Below, one piece after another: positions 42,706 to 50,749 of a stretch of DNA of 64,000 nucleotides. Origin of the DNA: Caldilineaceae bacterium (GTDB lineage Bacteria > Chloroflexota > Anaerolineae > Caldilineales > Caldilineaceae); contig JAPKMW010000052.1 in the NCBI GenBank assembly GCA_026645575.1, positions 9,408 to 73,407 on the forward strand. The letters are read 5' to 3'. The notes beneath the pieces are model-generated. The model had not been told where the DNA came from, searched no databases, and saw only the letters and a list, made by a program, of their open reading frames with translations. A program made the position numbers and the translations under genes. Position 1 is the first letter of the stretch. Each line of letters opens with the position of its first letter.

Positions 42706-42798
42706 TTACATAGACAACAACACCTTTGTTGTTATCTTACATAGACAACAACACCTTTGTTGTTATCTTACATAGACAACAACACCTTTGTTGTTATC
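42706..42798. repeat. Three perfect tandem 31-bp repeats upstream of the MpsC-like gene
   Basis: Units occupy 42706-42736, 42737-42767 and 42768-42798, all identical. Each begins TTACATAGACAACAACACC and carries a short inverted repeat AACAAC / GTTGTT. They end 25 bp before the start codon at 42681, so they lie in the promoter or leader. The remainder of the gap, 42799-43030, holds no recognisable gene. Confidence 0.88.
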
Positions 42799-43030
42799 TT
42801 GCTCTCGCTGCTGCGCTGCTGTTGCACCTTAGTGATTTGTCGATTTATTGTCTGTACAATTTTCAACATTCACCGCAACTTACGCTGTCGCCAAGGGGGT
42901 GTCGGCGGCCAACCGTATTATAGCGGGAAAGATAGCAAGGTTGAATTCCAAATGAGTTACAAAGATCAGGGCAACTAATTAGGCACAATGCTGTACCAGA
43001 CAGCCGATAAAGAGAGGCATGACAATTATA

Positions 43031-43257
43031 TCAGGTAATGGCCGGCGCCATTCTAACAAATTCATTACGTTCTAACTCGCGCAGAATAAAATCGGTCACT
43101 GCAATACGTTGCCGGCAACGACGGTTAGCTGTGGATGCTGCGTTGTCACTTTGGCCGGGTCGCGCACCAGGATGGTGACGGTGTGACCGGCGGCCAACGC
43201 TTGTTGCAACACCTGCGCCCCTGTCCCACCGGTCGCGCCGAAAATGGTAAGTTTCAT
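43031..43257 (-). pseudogene. NmrA/SDR-type NAD(P)-binding protein stub, middle deleted
   Basis: From the ATG at 43257, 53 codons read MKLTIFGATGGTGAQVLQQA and so on, the Rossmann start of an NmrA-like SDR, then stop at 43096. One frame over the sequence reads VTDFILRELERNEFVRMAPA to a TGA at 43031, the usual C-terminus of the same family. About 130 central residues are lost. The start overlaps the stop of the HAD-menorin-like gene by ATGA, so the short N-terminal peptide is probably translated. Confidence 0.82.
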
Positions 43258-44735
43258 CTTGCTTCCCTAATTGACTTTTTTATGGCATACTCCACATAGT
43301 GACCAGCATGGCCCGATCCACGTCCATAATATCCCCATTCGGGAAAGTTGAAATCGCAAGTGATGGCAGTGGGCAGCAGGAGGATCGCCTGTAAAAAGGC
43401 TGCCAGATCCGGAACGCCATACAGATTCACTTCGTAGCCCCAGTCCATCAATAGCCGGGCCATGCGGCGCGTTTCCGTATGCCACCAGTTGAGCGAGAAG
43501 CGATTCATACCCCACCCTGCCAGTCGTGCGATTTCGTCGCGGAGCGCTGCCGGTTGCTCAAGCTGGTGACGGAGAAAGCCAATCGGCGCCTGAATGACGG
43601 CGCCAGGGTAACGTACCGCCAATCGACGGACAACCGGCTCCGTCAGGATGGACAATTCACCATTGAACCAGAGTTGCTCGGCCCGCAAGCCATACGCATC
43701 GACCAGCGTCAGCGCCTGGTCAATGGCATCGCCGCCGGCCTTGAAATCAAGCTTCACCGCCTTTTGCCACTGTTTGCAGGCTGCCAAGGCGGCGTCGAGC
43801 GTTAGCCAGCGTTCGCCAGCAACCAGCGGGCGTTCGTCAAAGCTGTCATGGCGCAAAATGAAAGCGGCGCCGGTCGGATCCAGATTGACATCCAACTCGG
43901 CCCAGTGGACCGGCGAAGGCAAGAACTGGCGCAAGTTGATCGGGTCATTCACCCCATGCCAGACCAACTGTACCTGGGGCGGCAGTTGCTCCTCGCTGAT
44001 CAGGTCAACCAGGCTATAGTCAATGCCTTGGAGGGCGGTCGGCGGCAACACTTCCAGGGGGGAAAGGAAGATGGTATCGGCGTGGAGCAACAGAATATCG
44101 TCAGCGTTGGTTCCCTGCGCAATCGCGGCCAGATTGCCCGGTTCGTTGTCGATAAAAGCAATCACCCGATACCCCAATGAACGCACATGCTCAACGCCCA
44201 GCACCTTCCGCGCTGCAACCCCTTCGGTCCACTCATTCGGGCGCATATAAAGCAATTCATTGGTAAAGTGGACGCCATACGCTTCCCCCATGCGGTTGAG
44301 GGCAGCCAGCGTGTCGGCGCGCATGTGTTCCTCGCGACCGGTGTTCAAGCCGACGGTGGTGTTGGGCTGTAGCTGAAACCAGCGAATGACGGCAAAGACA
44401 TTGTTAAAGGCATAGTGGGCGGTGGCAATGATTTCGGGTGACCAGTAGCGCTGACGGTACCACTCTTCGATCTCCAGGCGCGCTTCCTCAGCCAGCCCCA
44501 GCCGCTGCAAGAAGCGGTCGATTACATTTTCATGAACATCGATGTCGGTGAGGGAGAGATTGCGAAAATGGTCGGCGCCATGCTCCCGGTCATAGCGGGT
44601 CAATAGATAGAAGATCATGTGGCGCAGATCGAGGATGGTGCCATCAATGTCAAAGAGAAGAAGCAATTCATCGTTCGGGTACTGCCGCCGCATCCGGGCA
44701 TGATGGGCAGCCAACGCCGTCATCCAGTTGGTCAT
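43254..44735 (-). CDS. HAD phosphatase-like domain fused to a menorin/FAM151-like domain
   Basis: The 493-residue protein starts with a HAD core: DxD in LLLLFDIDGTILDL (D29, D31), Thr in TTVGLNTGREE near 135, Lys in ARKVLGV, and acidic loop VIAFIDNEPGNLAAI. From about 255 the sequence reads VQLVWHGVNDPINLRQF, HWAELDVNL, FILRHDSFDERP and KLDFKAGGDAIDQAL, which follows the DUF2181/menorin (FAM151) family, a phosphodiesterase-like TIM barrel. The HAD half is likely active. The menorin-like half is assigned on motif order and is less certain. Its stop overlaps the SDR stub start. Substrate unknown. Confidence 0.65.
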   Translation of the reverse strand: MTNWMTALAAHHARMRRQYPNDELLLLFDIDGTILDLRHMIFYLLTRYDREHGADHFRNLSLTDIDVHENVIDRFLQRLGLAEEARLEIEEWYRQRYWSPEIIATAHYAFNNVFAVIRWFQLQPNTTVGLNTGREEHMRADTLAALNRMGEAYGVHFTNELLYMRPNEWTEGVAARKVLGVEHVRSLGYRVIAFIDNEPGNLAAIAQGTNADDILLLHADTIFLSPLEVLPPTALQGIDYSLVDLISEEQLPPQVQLVWHGVNDPINLRQFLPSPVHWAELDVNLDPTGAAFILRHDSFDERPLVAGERWLTLDAALAACKQWQKAVKLDFKAGGDAIDQALTLVDAYGLRAEQLWFNGELSILTEPVVRRLAVRYPGAVIQAPIGFLRHQLEQPAALRDEIARLAGWGMNRFSLNWWHTETRRMARLLMDWGYEVNLYGVPDLAAFLQAILLLPTAITCDFNFPEWGYYGRGSGHAGHYVEYAIKKSIREAR

Positions 44736-44777
44736 ACAGAAAGATCCTTTTTTCGGATGTGTGAGTTTAAGGCTCTA

Positions 44778-44863
44778 CCAGGAAAATAATCATCTGCAAC
44801 AACGTAATATGTGATTCGTGTTGCGTGAACTGTTTAACGGTTGTCGTATGATTTATTTCCTGG
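44778..44863. repeat. Dispersed palindromic element, copy 1
   Basis: The ends CCAGGAAAATAATCA and TGATTTATTTCCTGG form an imperfect inverted repeat over 86 bp. The interior (AACAACGT, TTGCGTGAACT, CGGTTGTCGTA) is shared with 51500-51570. It fits a non-coding, MITE-like repeat family. The surrounding gap 44736-44946 has no gene. Confidence 0.65.
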
Positions 44864-44946
44864 ACTGGCCTAATGAGATTATGATGAAGAAGTTGGCTAG
44901 AACAGTCCAGCTTTTTGCAAAAGCCGGACTGTTGCCTTGGATACGG

Positions 44947-45408
44947 CTACGGCTGCACCGGCGCTGGCGCATTCAGCTCATCGCGGATGATGGCGATCAC
45001 CTGGCGATTTTTGAGTTCGGCCTGGTCAGCCTCTTTTTCTTCGCGTGCCTTCCGCAACTCCATATCCCAAGCCAGTTGGTCATTGCGCGATTTAAGTTCG
45101 CGGCGTAACAGATCATGGAAACGGGTGCGTAGCGCATAGATCGTACTGCTCGCCTTGGCGGCTGCTCGATCCAACCGACCCTGCTGTTCCGTCGTTAGCT
45201 CGGCTCGCTTTTCCTGTAAGCGTCCCAATCGCGCCAACAGATCACCACCCGACACCGTCATCTTGCGATTGCCTTCGCTGGTCGGCACGACAATCGTCCG
45301 GTAGACCTCCCCGGCGACGATATACGCTTCCAACTCATTCGCCACCGCCTCCACCCGCGCCAGATCATCCGTCACCCAACTCAAGGCGCCATTACCACTT
45401 TTTCCCAT
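44947..45408 (-). CDS. Hypothetical coiled-coil protein
   Basis: The ATG at 45408, with AAAGGAGGG upstream, gives 153 residues. The N-terminal part (LSWVTDDLARVEAVANELEA, then GEVYRTIVVPTSEGNRKMTV) looks folded. From about 65 onward it is one long charged helix with coiled-coil character (LGRLQEKRAELTTEQQGRLD, RNDQLAWDMELRKAREEKEA). No family is recognised and no catalytic residue stands out. The order suggests a small regulator or structural protein. It shares the strand with the acylase gene and follows it downstream after a repeat array. Confidence 0.6.
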   Translation of the reverse strand: MGKSGNGALSWVTDDLARVEAVANELEAYIVAGEVYRTIVVPTSEGNRKMTVSGGDLLARLGRLQEKRAELTTEQQGRLDRAAAKASSTIYALRTRFHDLLRRELKSRNDQLAWDMELRKAREEKEADQAELKNRQVIAIIRDELNAPAPVQP

Positions 45409-45428
45409 TGCATCCCTCCTTTGTGTAA

Positions 45429-45531
45429 ACAAGAGACTAGAGAGATTGAACCTTTAATCTCTCTAATCTCTCAATCTCTCTAATCTCTCTAATCTCTCCC
45501 GTAATCTGTCACCTTGTCACCTTGTCATCCC
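45429..45531. repeat. Mixed 8-nt arrays TCTCTAAT and TTGTCACC
   Basis: TCTCTAAT/TCTCTCAA-type units run from about 45451 to 45497, preceded by a facing AGAGATTGAA. CACCTTGT-type units follow at 45510-45528. Two of the window's 8-nt unit families abut here, between the acylase gene and the coiled-coil protein. Confidence 0.7.
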
Positions 45532-48021
45532 TCACCCCGGCGCCAACACCAACCGCTGCTCTGCCACCCCTTCCACCGCCGACCGGCTCCACGGCATCTT
45601 ATGATAGGCACCCTCGCGCCAGAGCATGATCTGGTCATCATAGTTGGGGTGGAGCGGATGGCCTGACTGGCCGGTGTTGGTGATGCTTTGCGCCCGATCC
45701 CAGACGCCTACTTCGTAGATCTGCCGATAACTGGCCGCGACCTGCACCAGCCCCAACGGCAACTTGGGGGCATGGCGGGTGAGATTGGGCGTCGCGCTGT
45801 CGCCGCCCACAGGGATGGGGCCACGGTTGAAAATATTTTTCAGCAGCCGGGCGCTGCCCAACGGGTGAACGTAGCGCACCTGATGGGCGCGGCCCCAATC
45901 CCAAGTACGGGTCGTCTCGCCCATCGTTTTGCGGATCTCGCGCATGGTGGCTGTCAACGCTTCTTGCAACAACGTTTCGCGATCACGCAAGCGACCCGTG
46001 GCGGCTTCAACATACCAGTATGATTGCTCATGTTCATTCAGGAGCGACAGCAGACGCGTTTCGGCGCGCAACAGAAAGCCGTGAATCAGAAAGAGCGGGG
46101 TGCTGCTCATGCCATAGTAGCCCCGTTTGGCCGACCCTACTTTGTCGCCAAAGACCATCTCCATAAGCTGGACGAGCATCTGTTGATAGATGGTGGCGGC
46201 AAAGTTATCGGCATCCATGCGAAAATTCCACTTGCGCAGCGCCTGTAATGCAGTCTTCTCCCAGGGATCTTCGCTGTTGATCAGCGTCAACCAGGGGGTG
46301 AAGGCTTCGGCTAATTTGCTCTGGTTGTCCAGTTGCATCTCTTCCATGTCGCGAATCGTGTGGCGCTCTTTGCGTTGCAAGAGTTCTTCGATGCGCGCCG
46401 CCCGCCAACCCGGATCAAATTCGACGCCCAGAAAGTGGGGGTAATCATCACCCACCATTTTGTTGTTGGCGCTGACAATTTTCCCCGACTCCGGGTTGTA
46501 GAGCCGGGGGAGCGCCGCTGGCGGGATTAGGGCGGGCCACTCATAGTCGGCTGTCCAACCGGGCGCCGGCAGCAACCCTAAATTTTGCTCCCGTTGGGGA
46601 ATGGCGCCGGCCAGCCGATAGCCAATGTTGCCACGGCTATCGGCAAAGAGAAAATTCTGTGGCGGCGCCGTCCATTCATCCAGCGCCTGGTTAAAGGTCG
46701 TCCAATCGGTAGCCTGGTTCAGTTGGCGAATTGCATCCAGCAACGGCCCCGTTGTATGACCTGTCCAGCGGAGGGCCAGCGGTAAACTGTTTGCCGGATC
46801 ATTGGCTGTGCGCTCGTCATTGGGGATTAGGCCACTGATGAGCGGCCCGTGACGCGTGATCACTACTCGTTCGACATGGGGGTCGCGCCGGCGCACCTGA
46901 ATCACCTCTTCGATCACCGTCGCCGCCTCCCACTCCCCCTCATATTCGTAGCGATCGGCTTCGGTGGGGTGGGCGCGTTCCAGGTAGAGATCCTGCACAT
47001 CGACCATTGCGTTGGTGACGCCCCAAGCGATCTCCTCGTTATGACCGATGATGACGCCGGGCGCGCCGGGCAACGAGACGCCACTTGTTTCATAACCGGG
47101 CGCACTCAGATGGATCTCATACCAGACGCCGGGAATTTGCACCGCCAGATGGGGGTCATTACAGAGCAGGGGGCGCCGGTTCAGGCTATGTTTGGGTGCG
47201 ATCACCCAAGCGTTGCTGCCCTGGCCGGCGGTGGCGACGCCCAGCCATTGCTTGAGTTGTTCATATTGATTGAGCAGCAACCCCGCCGTGTGCTGTAATC
47301 GCACCATGTCCGTGCCACCCACCCCAGCCAGCACCAACGGACTCTTGGCCGGGTAGTCCGGTTCCAATTCGGCGGCCACCACCGGGTCAAGTTGGTGGAG
47401 CAGCCGCAGACGCGTCAATTCGCTTTCCCAGTTGAGGCTCAAGCTCCAGGCCATCACCTTGCCGTGGCCCAGCGTGTCGAGGGGCGTCCACGGCGCCGGG
47501 CGAACGCGTAACAGGTTGAACTCCGCGCCTAAACGGCCAGGGCGGTGGCTGATGTAGGCATTCACCCCTTCAGCGTACCAGGTGAGCCATTGGCGCGTCT
47601 CATCATCAAGGCTTGCCAGTTCAGCTTCTGCCGCCCGCCAGAAGCCGACGATGCGGCTAAAGCGGTCGGCATCCAATGCCGCTTCGCCAAAGACTTCAGC
47701 CAGGGCGCCACGGGCGATGCGCCGGTTCTGCTCCATCTGCCAGAGGCGATCTTGGGCATGGACAAAGCCCTGCGCCCGCAGTAGATCGGCCACCGTTTGC
47801 GCATAGACATGAGGGATGCCATGTTTATCGCGCAGCACTTCCACCGGTGCTGTCAAGCCGGGTAGCCGTAGCGTCCCCTCTAGTTGTGGGTTGCTGCGCT
47901 GAATCGACCACCAATACAAATAAACGAAAAACGCCCCAAGCGGCGCAATTACGAACAAAAAGATCAGAAGCAACGTTGTCATAAACCCCATTCTTGTCCA
48001 ATTTGTTGGATCTGGCTGCAA
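45532..48021 (-). CDS. Penicillin acylase family (Ntn-hydrolase)
   Basis: The 829-residue precursor has one N-terminal membrane helix (TTLLLIFLFVIAPLGAFFVY) and then the alpha chain (GTLRLPGLTAPVEVLRDKHG, GFVHAQDRLWQMEQNRRIA). The autocatalytic cleavage site with the nucleophile Ser is GQGSNAWVIAPKHS near residue 255. The beta chain has PHLAVQIPGVWYEIHL, GHNEEIAWGVTN and IVSANNKMV, with the oxyanion Asn. The family includes beta-lactam acylases and AHL quorum-quenching acylases. It is probably anchored outside the membrane. It is a single gene, transcribed away from the hydrolase at 48130. Confidence 0.9.
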   Translation of the reverse strand: MQPDPTNWTRMGFMTTLLLIFLFVIAPLGAFFVYLYWWSIQRSNPQLEGTLRLPGLTAPVEVLRDKHGIPHVYAQTVADLLRAQGFVHAQDRLWQMEQNRRIARGALAEVFGEAALDADRFSRIVGFWRAAEAELASLDDETRQWLTWYAEGVNAYISHRPGRLGAEFNLLRVRPAPWTPLDTLGHGKVMAWSLSLNWESELTRLRLLHQLDPVVAAELEPDYPAKSPLVLAGVGGTDMVRLQHTAGLLLNQYEQLKQWLGVATAGQGSNAWVIAPKHSLNRRPLLCNDPHLAVQIPGVWYEIHLSAPGYETSGVSLPGAPGVIIGHNEEIAWGVTNAMVDVQDLYLERAHPTEADRYEYEGEWEAATVIEEVIQVRRRDPHVERVVITRHGPLISGLIPNDERTANDPANSLPLALRWTGHTTGPLLDAIRQLNQATDWTTFNQALDEWTAPPQNFLFADSRGNIGYRLAGAIPQREQNLGLLPAPGWTADYEWPALIPPAALPRLYNPESGKIVSANNKMVGDDYPHFLGVEFDPGWRAARIEELLQRKERHTIRDMEEMQLDNQSKLAEAFTPWLTLINSEDPWEKTALQALRKWNFRMDADNFAATIYQQMLVQLMEMVFGDKVGSAKRGYYGMSSTPLFLIHGFLLRAETRLLSLLNEHEQSYWYVEAATGRLRDRETLLQEALTATMREIRKTMGETTRTWDWGRAHQVRYVHPLGSARLLKNIFNRGPIPVGGDSATPNLTRHAPKLPLGLVQVAASYRQIYEVGVWDRAQSITNTGQSGHPLHPNYDDQIMLWREGAYHKMPWSRSAVEGVAEQRLVLAPG

Positions 48022-48129
48022 AACCGCTTACAGTTTACCACACGAGCGCCAGGATAGTGTAGAATGAACAAGATGATTACCGTTTTCGATTAGGCTTCTT
48101 GCAAAACCAAAGGAAAGTTAGCATTACTT

Positions 48130-48891
48130 ATGTCAGCTACACCTCCACTCTGGATTGGGGTAACGACGCGCCACGGCGATCCGACTTGGGTGCAAAACAA
48201 CACGCGCAACTATCTTCAGGTGTTACAGGCTGCTGGTGCGATTCCGGTGGTTTTGTCGCCTGATTGCCCGACAATCTTGCCCGATGGCTCGACTGTGCTG
48301 CCCGATGAACGGGGGCGACTACCGGCCACCATTCTTGATCGCCTCCATGGTCTGATTTTGTCCGGCGGGGGGGATGTCCATCCTAAATACTTCGGGCAGG
48401 AACTGGCCGGCGCCGAACCGGAGTCAATTGACTTGAAGCGGGATGAATTGGAATTAACTCTCTCCCAAGCGGCGCTGGCGCGTGACTTACCACTCTTTGC
48501 CATTTGTCGCGGCTGTCAAGTCCTAAATGTGGCCGCTGGCGGGGGGATGGTGCAGCATTTGCCGGGCCATCGCTCGCCCAAAGATAGCACGGCCTTTCAT
48601 GATGTGACGATTGCCCCCGCCAGCCGTTTTCAGGCAATTGTTGAGATGGAACGGTTGCCCGTTAATACCTTTCATCACCAGGGCATGGACCGGGCGTCGA
48701 TGGCGTCGCTCTTTACGCCGGTTGCGCTGGCCCAACCGGATGAATGGTTGGTGGAAGCTTACGAGAGTCGCCAACACCGCTGGGTGTTCGGCGTCCAGTG
48801 GCACCCGGAACGGATCTTTGAATTGGATCCCGGTCATCGCCGCCTGTGGGTAAGTTTTCTGGCGGTCTGTCAGCAGACAGAGAGCGCATAG
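48130..48891 (+). CDS. Gamma-glutamyl-gamma-aminobutyrate hydrolase family (peptidase C26)
   Basis: A 253-residue class I glutamine-amidotransferase-like hydrolase. The nucleophile Cys is in LFAICRGCQVLNVAAGG near 126, and the His-Glu pair is in GVQWHPERIF near 224. The opening WIGVTTRHGDPTW and GLILSGGGDVHPKYFG fit PuuD-type enzymes, which split gamma-glutamyl-GABA in putrescine breakdown. Other substrates are possible. A hairpin follows, and queA starts about 100 bp downstream on the same strand. Confidence 0.88.
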   Translation: MSATPPLWIGVTTRHGDPTWVQNNTRNYLQVLQAAGAIPVVLSPDCPTILPDGSTVLPDERGRLPATILDRLHGLILSGGGDVHPKYFGQELAGAEPESIDLKRDELELTLSQAALARDLPLFAICRGCQVLNVAAGGGMVQHLPGHRSPKDSTAFHDVTIAPASRFQAIVEMERLPVNTFHHQGMDRASMASLFTPVALAQPDEWLVEAYESRQHRWVFGVQWHPERIFELDPGHRRLWVSFLAVCQQTESA

Positions 48892-48901
48892 AACGCGGAT
48901 T

Positions 48902-48950
48902 GAGCAGCGCAAAGCAGATTTTAGCAGACAAAATTTGCTTTGCGCTGCTC
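48902..48950 (+). terminator. 21-bp hairpin between the C26 gene and queA
   Basis: Arms at 48902-48922 and 48930-48950 pair with a single mismatch (GAGCAGCGCAAAGCA arm) around a 7-nt loop. GAACGCGG and CCGCGTTC extend the pairing outside. It probably ends the upstream transcript. Confidence 0.7.
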
Positions 48951-48993
48951 AACTAGCTTACGCCGCGTTCTCTCTGTCTAGGTAAGGAAAAGC

Positions 48994-50133
48994 ATGAAAA
49001 CCGATCTCTTTGATTACAATTTGCCGGCGTCGTTTATTGCCCAGCAACCGGCGGAACCGCGTGACAGCAGTCGTCTGCTCATTCTTCACCGCGCCGACGG
49101 GCGCATTGAACATCGCACCTTTCGCGACATCGGTGATTATTTAAAGCCCGACGATCTGCTGGTGGCGAATGATAGCCGGGTGATCCCGGCGCGCTTGCAT
49201 GGCCGTAAAGCTACGGGGGGCGCCGTTGAGATTTTTCTGCTGCACCAACTGGACGATAGTGGGCAACGTTGGGAATGCCTGGTGCGTGGTCGTAATCTGG
49301 GCGAAGGGGTCGTGGTTCAGCTCGAAAAAAGCGGCGCCAATCCTCAATCACCCAATCATCCAATCACCCAATCATCTGAACAGCACCTCACCGCTGTCAT
49401 CGAAGCCGTCCACCCAACTGGCACGCGCACGGTCAACTTCGCGGCGCCGCTACGTCCCTATCTGGATGAGCTGGGCGAGGTGCCGCTGCCACCCTACATC
49501 ACTGGTTACAGCGGGGATCGCGAGCGCTATCAGACGGTCTACAGCCAACCGGAAGGAAGCGTGGCCGCGCCGACCGCCGGGTTGCATTTTACGCCGGAAT
49601 TGTTGCTGCGCTTACGGCAACAGGGCGTTCTGTTTGAAACCGTGACATTACATGTGGGCTTGGACACTTTTCGTCCGGTGGAGAGCGAGGAGATCGAAAA
49701 GCATGTGATTCATACGGAATGGGCAGCGCTGAGTAGCGCCACAGCCAAACGTATCAACGATGTGACCTTGGCCGGCGGGCGCATTATCGCTGTCGGCACC
49801 ACCACCACCCGCACGCTAGAGTGGGCAGCCACGGGCGCACAAGGGATCGATCCCTACGCTATTACCGCCTGCCCTTGGCAACGGGTCGCCGCCTTTACCG
49901 GACCTGTCAATCTTTTTATCCACCCCGGCTATCGCTACCGTGCGGTTGATGCGCTGATCACCAACTTTCATCTGCCCCGTTCCAGCTTACTGCTGTTGGT
50001 GAGCGCGTTTCTGGCGCAAGCTCAAAATGACGACCCGGATGCCGGACGCCGCCTGTTGCTCGATACCTATGCGGTTGCCAAACGCGAAGGGTACCGCTTC
50101 TTTAGCTTTGGCGACGCAATGTTAATTCTCTAA
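48994..50133 (+). CDS. queA: S-adenosylmethionine:tRNA ribosyltransferase-isomerase QueA
   Basis: QueA transfers and isomerises the ribose of SAM onto preQ1-tRNA in queuosine synthesis. The 379-residue product has the family blocks MKTDLFDYNLPASFIAQQPA, PDDLLVANDSRVIPARL, VYSQPEGSVAAPTAGLHFT, and FHLPRSSLLLLVSAFL near the end. Near residue 115 an insert (NPQSPNHPITQSSEQ) is encoded by four perfect 8-nt units. The insert is in frame and lies in a loop, so the enzyme is probably still active. Confidence 0.93.
   Translation: MKTDLFDYNLPASFIAQQPAEPRDSSRLLILHRADGRIEHRTFRDIGDYLKPDDLLVANDSRVIPARLHGRKATGGAVEIFLLHQLDDSGQRWECLVRGRNLGEGVVVQLEKSGANPQSPNHPITQSSEQHLTAVIEAVHPTGTRTVNFAAPLRPYLDELGEVPLPPYITGYSGDRERYQTVYSQPEGSVAAPTAGLHFTPELLLRLRQQGVLFETVTLHVGLDTFRPVESEEIEKHVIHTEWAALSSATAKRINDVTLAGGRIIAVGTTTTRTLEWAATGAQGIDPYAITACPWQRVAAFTGPVNLFIHPGYRYRAVDALITNFHLPRSSLLLLVSAFLAQAQNDDPDAGRRLLLDTYAVAKREGYRFFSFGDAMLIL
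49345..49376. repeat. Four 8-nt units CAATCA(C/T)C inside queA
   Basis: CAATCACC, CAATCATC, CAATCACC and CAATCATC follow one another exactly at 49345-49376. They encode part of a Pro/Ser/Thr-rich loop insert in QueA. The same period is seen in the intergenic arrays. Confidence 0.85.
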
Positions 50134-50137
50134 AACT

Positions 50138-50198
50138 GTAACTACTCCGCTTCTAGCCGCACCCCCACCGGTGGTGCGGCTAGAAGCGGAGTAGTTAC
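50138..50198. terminator. Perfect 26-bp hairpin after queA
   Basis: Arms at 50138-50163 and 50173-50198 are perfectly complementary around a 9-nt loop. The pairing begins 5 bp after the queA stop. It lies between convergent queA and flp genes and could stop both. The sequence is long for a simple terminator and may derive from a repeat. Confidence 0.75.
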
Positions 50199-50229
50199 CT
50201 AAAACTTTGCAAATCGCTCTTTCGCCGGG

Positions 50230-50445
50230 TCAAAAGGGAATGTTGGCGATGACATCTTGGATGATCTCTTTTAGTGAGATCAGCGACCCAATCAAGGTAA
50301 TGGCAATCAGGCTGACGAGCAACACGTACTCAATAAGCCCTTGCCCCCGTTGGTCGACCAGGTGATTGGAAAACTGGCGGCGGCAAAACTGATGGCCGTA
50401 AAACAGGCAGTGACAAAATTTGGCTGTCAGATGATTTATCGACAT
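50230..50445 (-). CDS. Flp-family type IVb pilin
   Basis: A 71-residue pilin precursor. The class IVb cleavage region is DQRGQGLIEYVLLVSLIAIT: Gly, then a hydrophobic helix with the conserved Glu at +5 or so and the Tyr after it. Cleavage by a TadV-type peptidase would leave about 38 residues. Unusually, about 33 residues precede the processing site, many of them Cys, His and Phe. No tad/cpa assembly genes are in the window, so it is an orphan here. Confidence 0.82.
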   Translation of the reverse strand: MSINHLTAKFCHCLFYGHQFCRRQFSNHLVDQRGQGLIEYVLLVSLIAITLIGSLISLKEIIQDVIANIPF

Positions 50446-50576
50446 GACTTTATTGTTCTCTTTCTACAGCAACTCTTTCCGTGCGCCCTGCTTGCTATCA
50501 CTTACTTGCTATGAGTAGGAACGGGCCAGGGAGCCGCGGCTTTTTAGAAATGGCAACGAAATAAACCCAGCGACTT

Positions 50577-50610
50577 CAAACCTGTCGGGTCTCTCAGAAC
50601 TGACAGGTTT
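50577..50610. terminator. 9-bp hairpin
   Basis: AAACCTGTC at 50578-50586 pairs with GACAGGTTT at 50602-50610, with a T following. It lies in the 300-bp gap between flp and the kinase-like gene, where no gene is seen. Confidence 0.4.
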
Positions 50611-50749
50611 TGTCGGATTCATTTACTCCTCATTCCTTAGGGGCGGCGCGGCTCTATTGCTCTAGCATAGCATAGACGTAGCGATTTTTCTCTGACAGCT
50701 ATGTGACAAATTGCGTATCACTTTCCAACGCTTGTTGGAGGGACATGGC

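Noticed and set aside
42706..42798. Possible CRISPR array from three repeated units
   Set aside because: The 31-bp units are contiguous without spacers and no cas genes are present.
44818..45108. Plus-strand frame through the palindromic element
   Set aside because: It starts inside the repeat and runs antisense into the coiled-coil protein gene.
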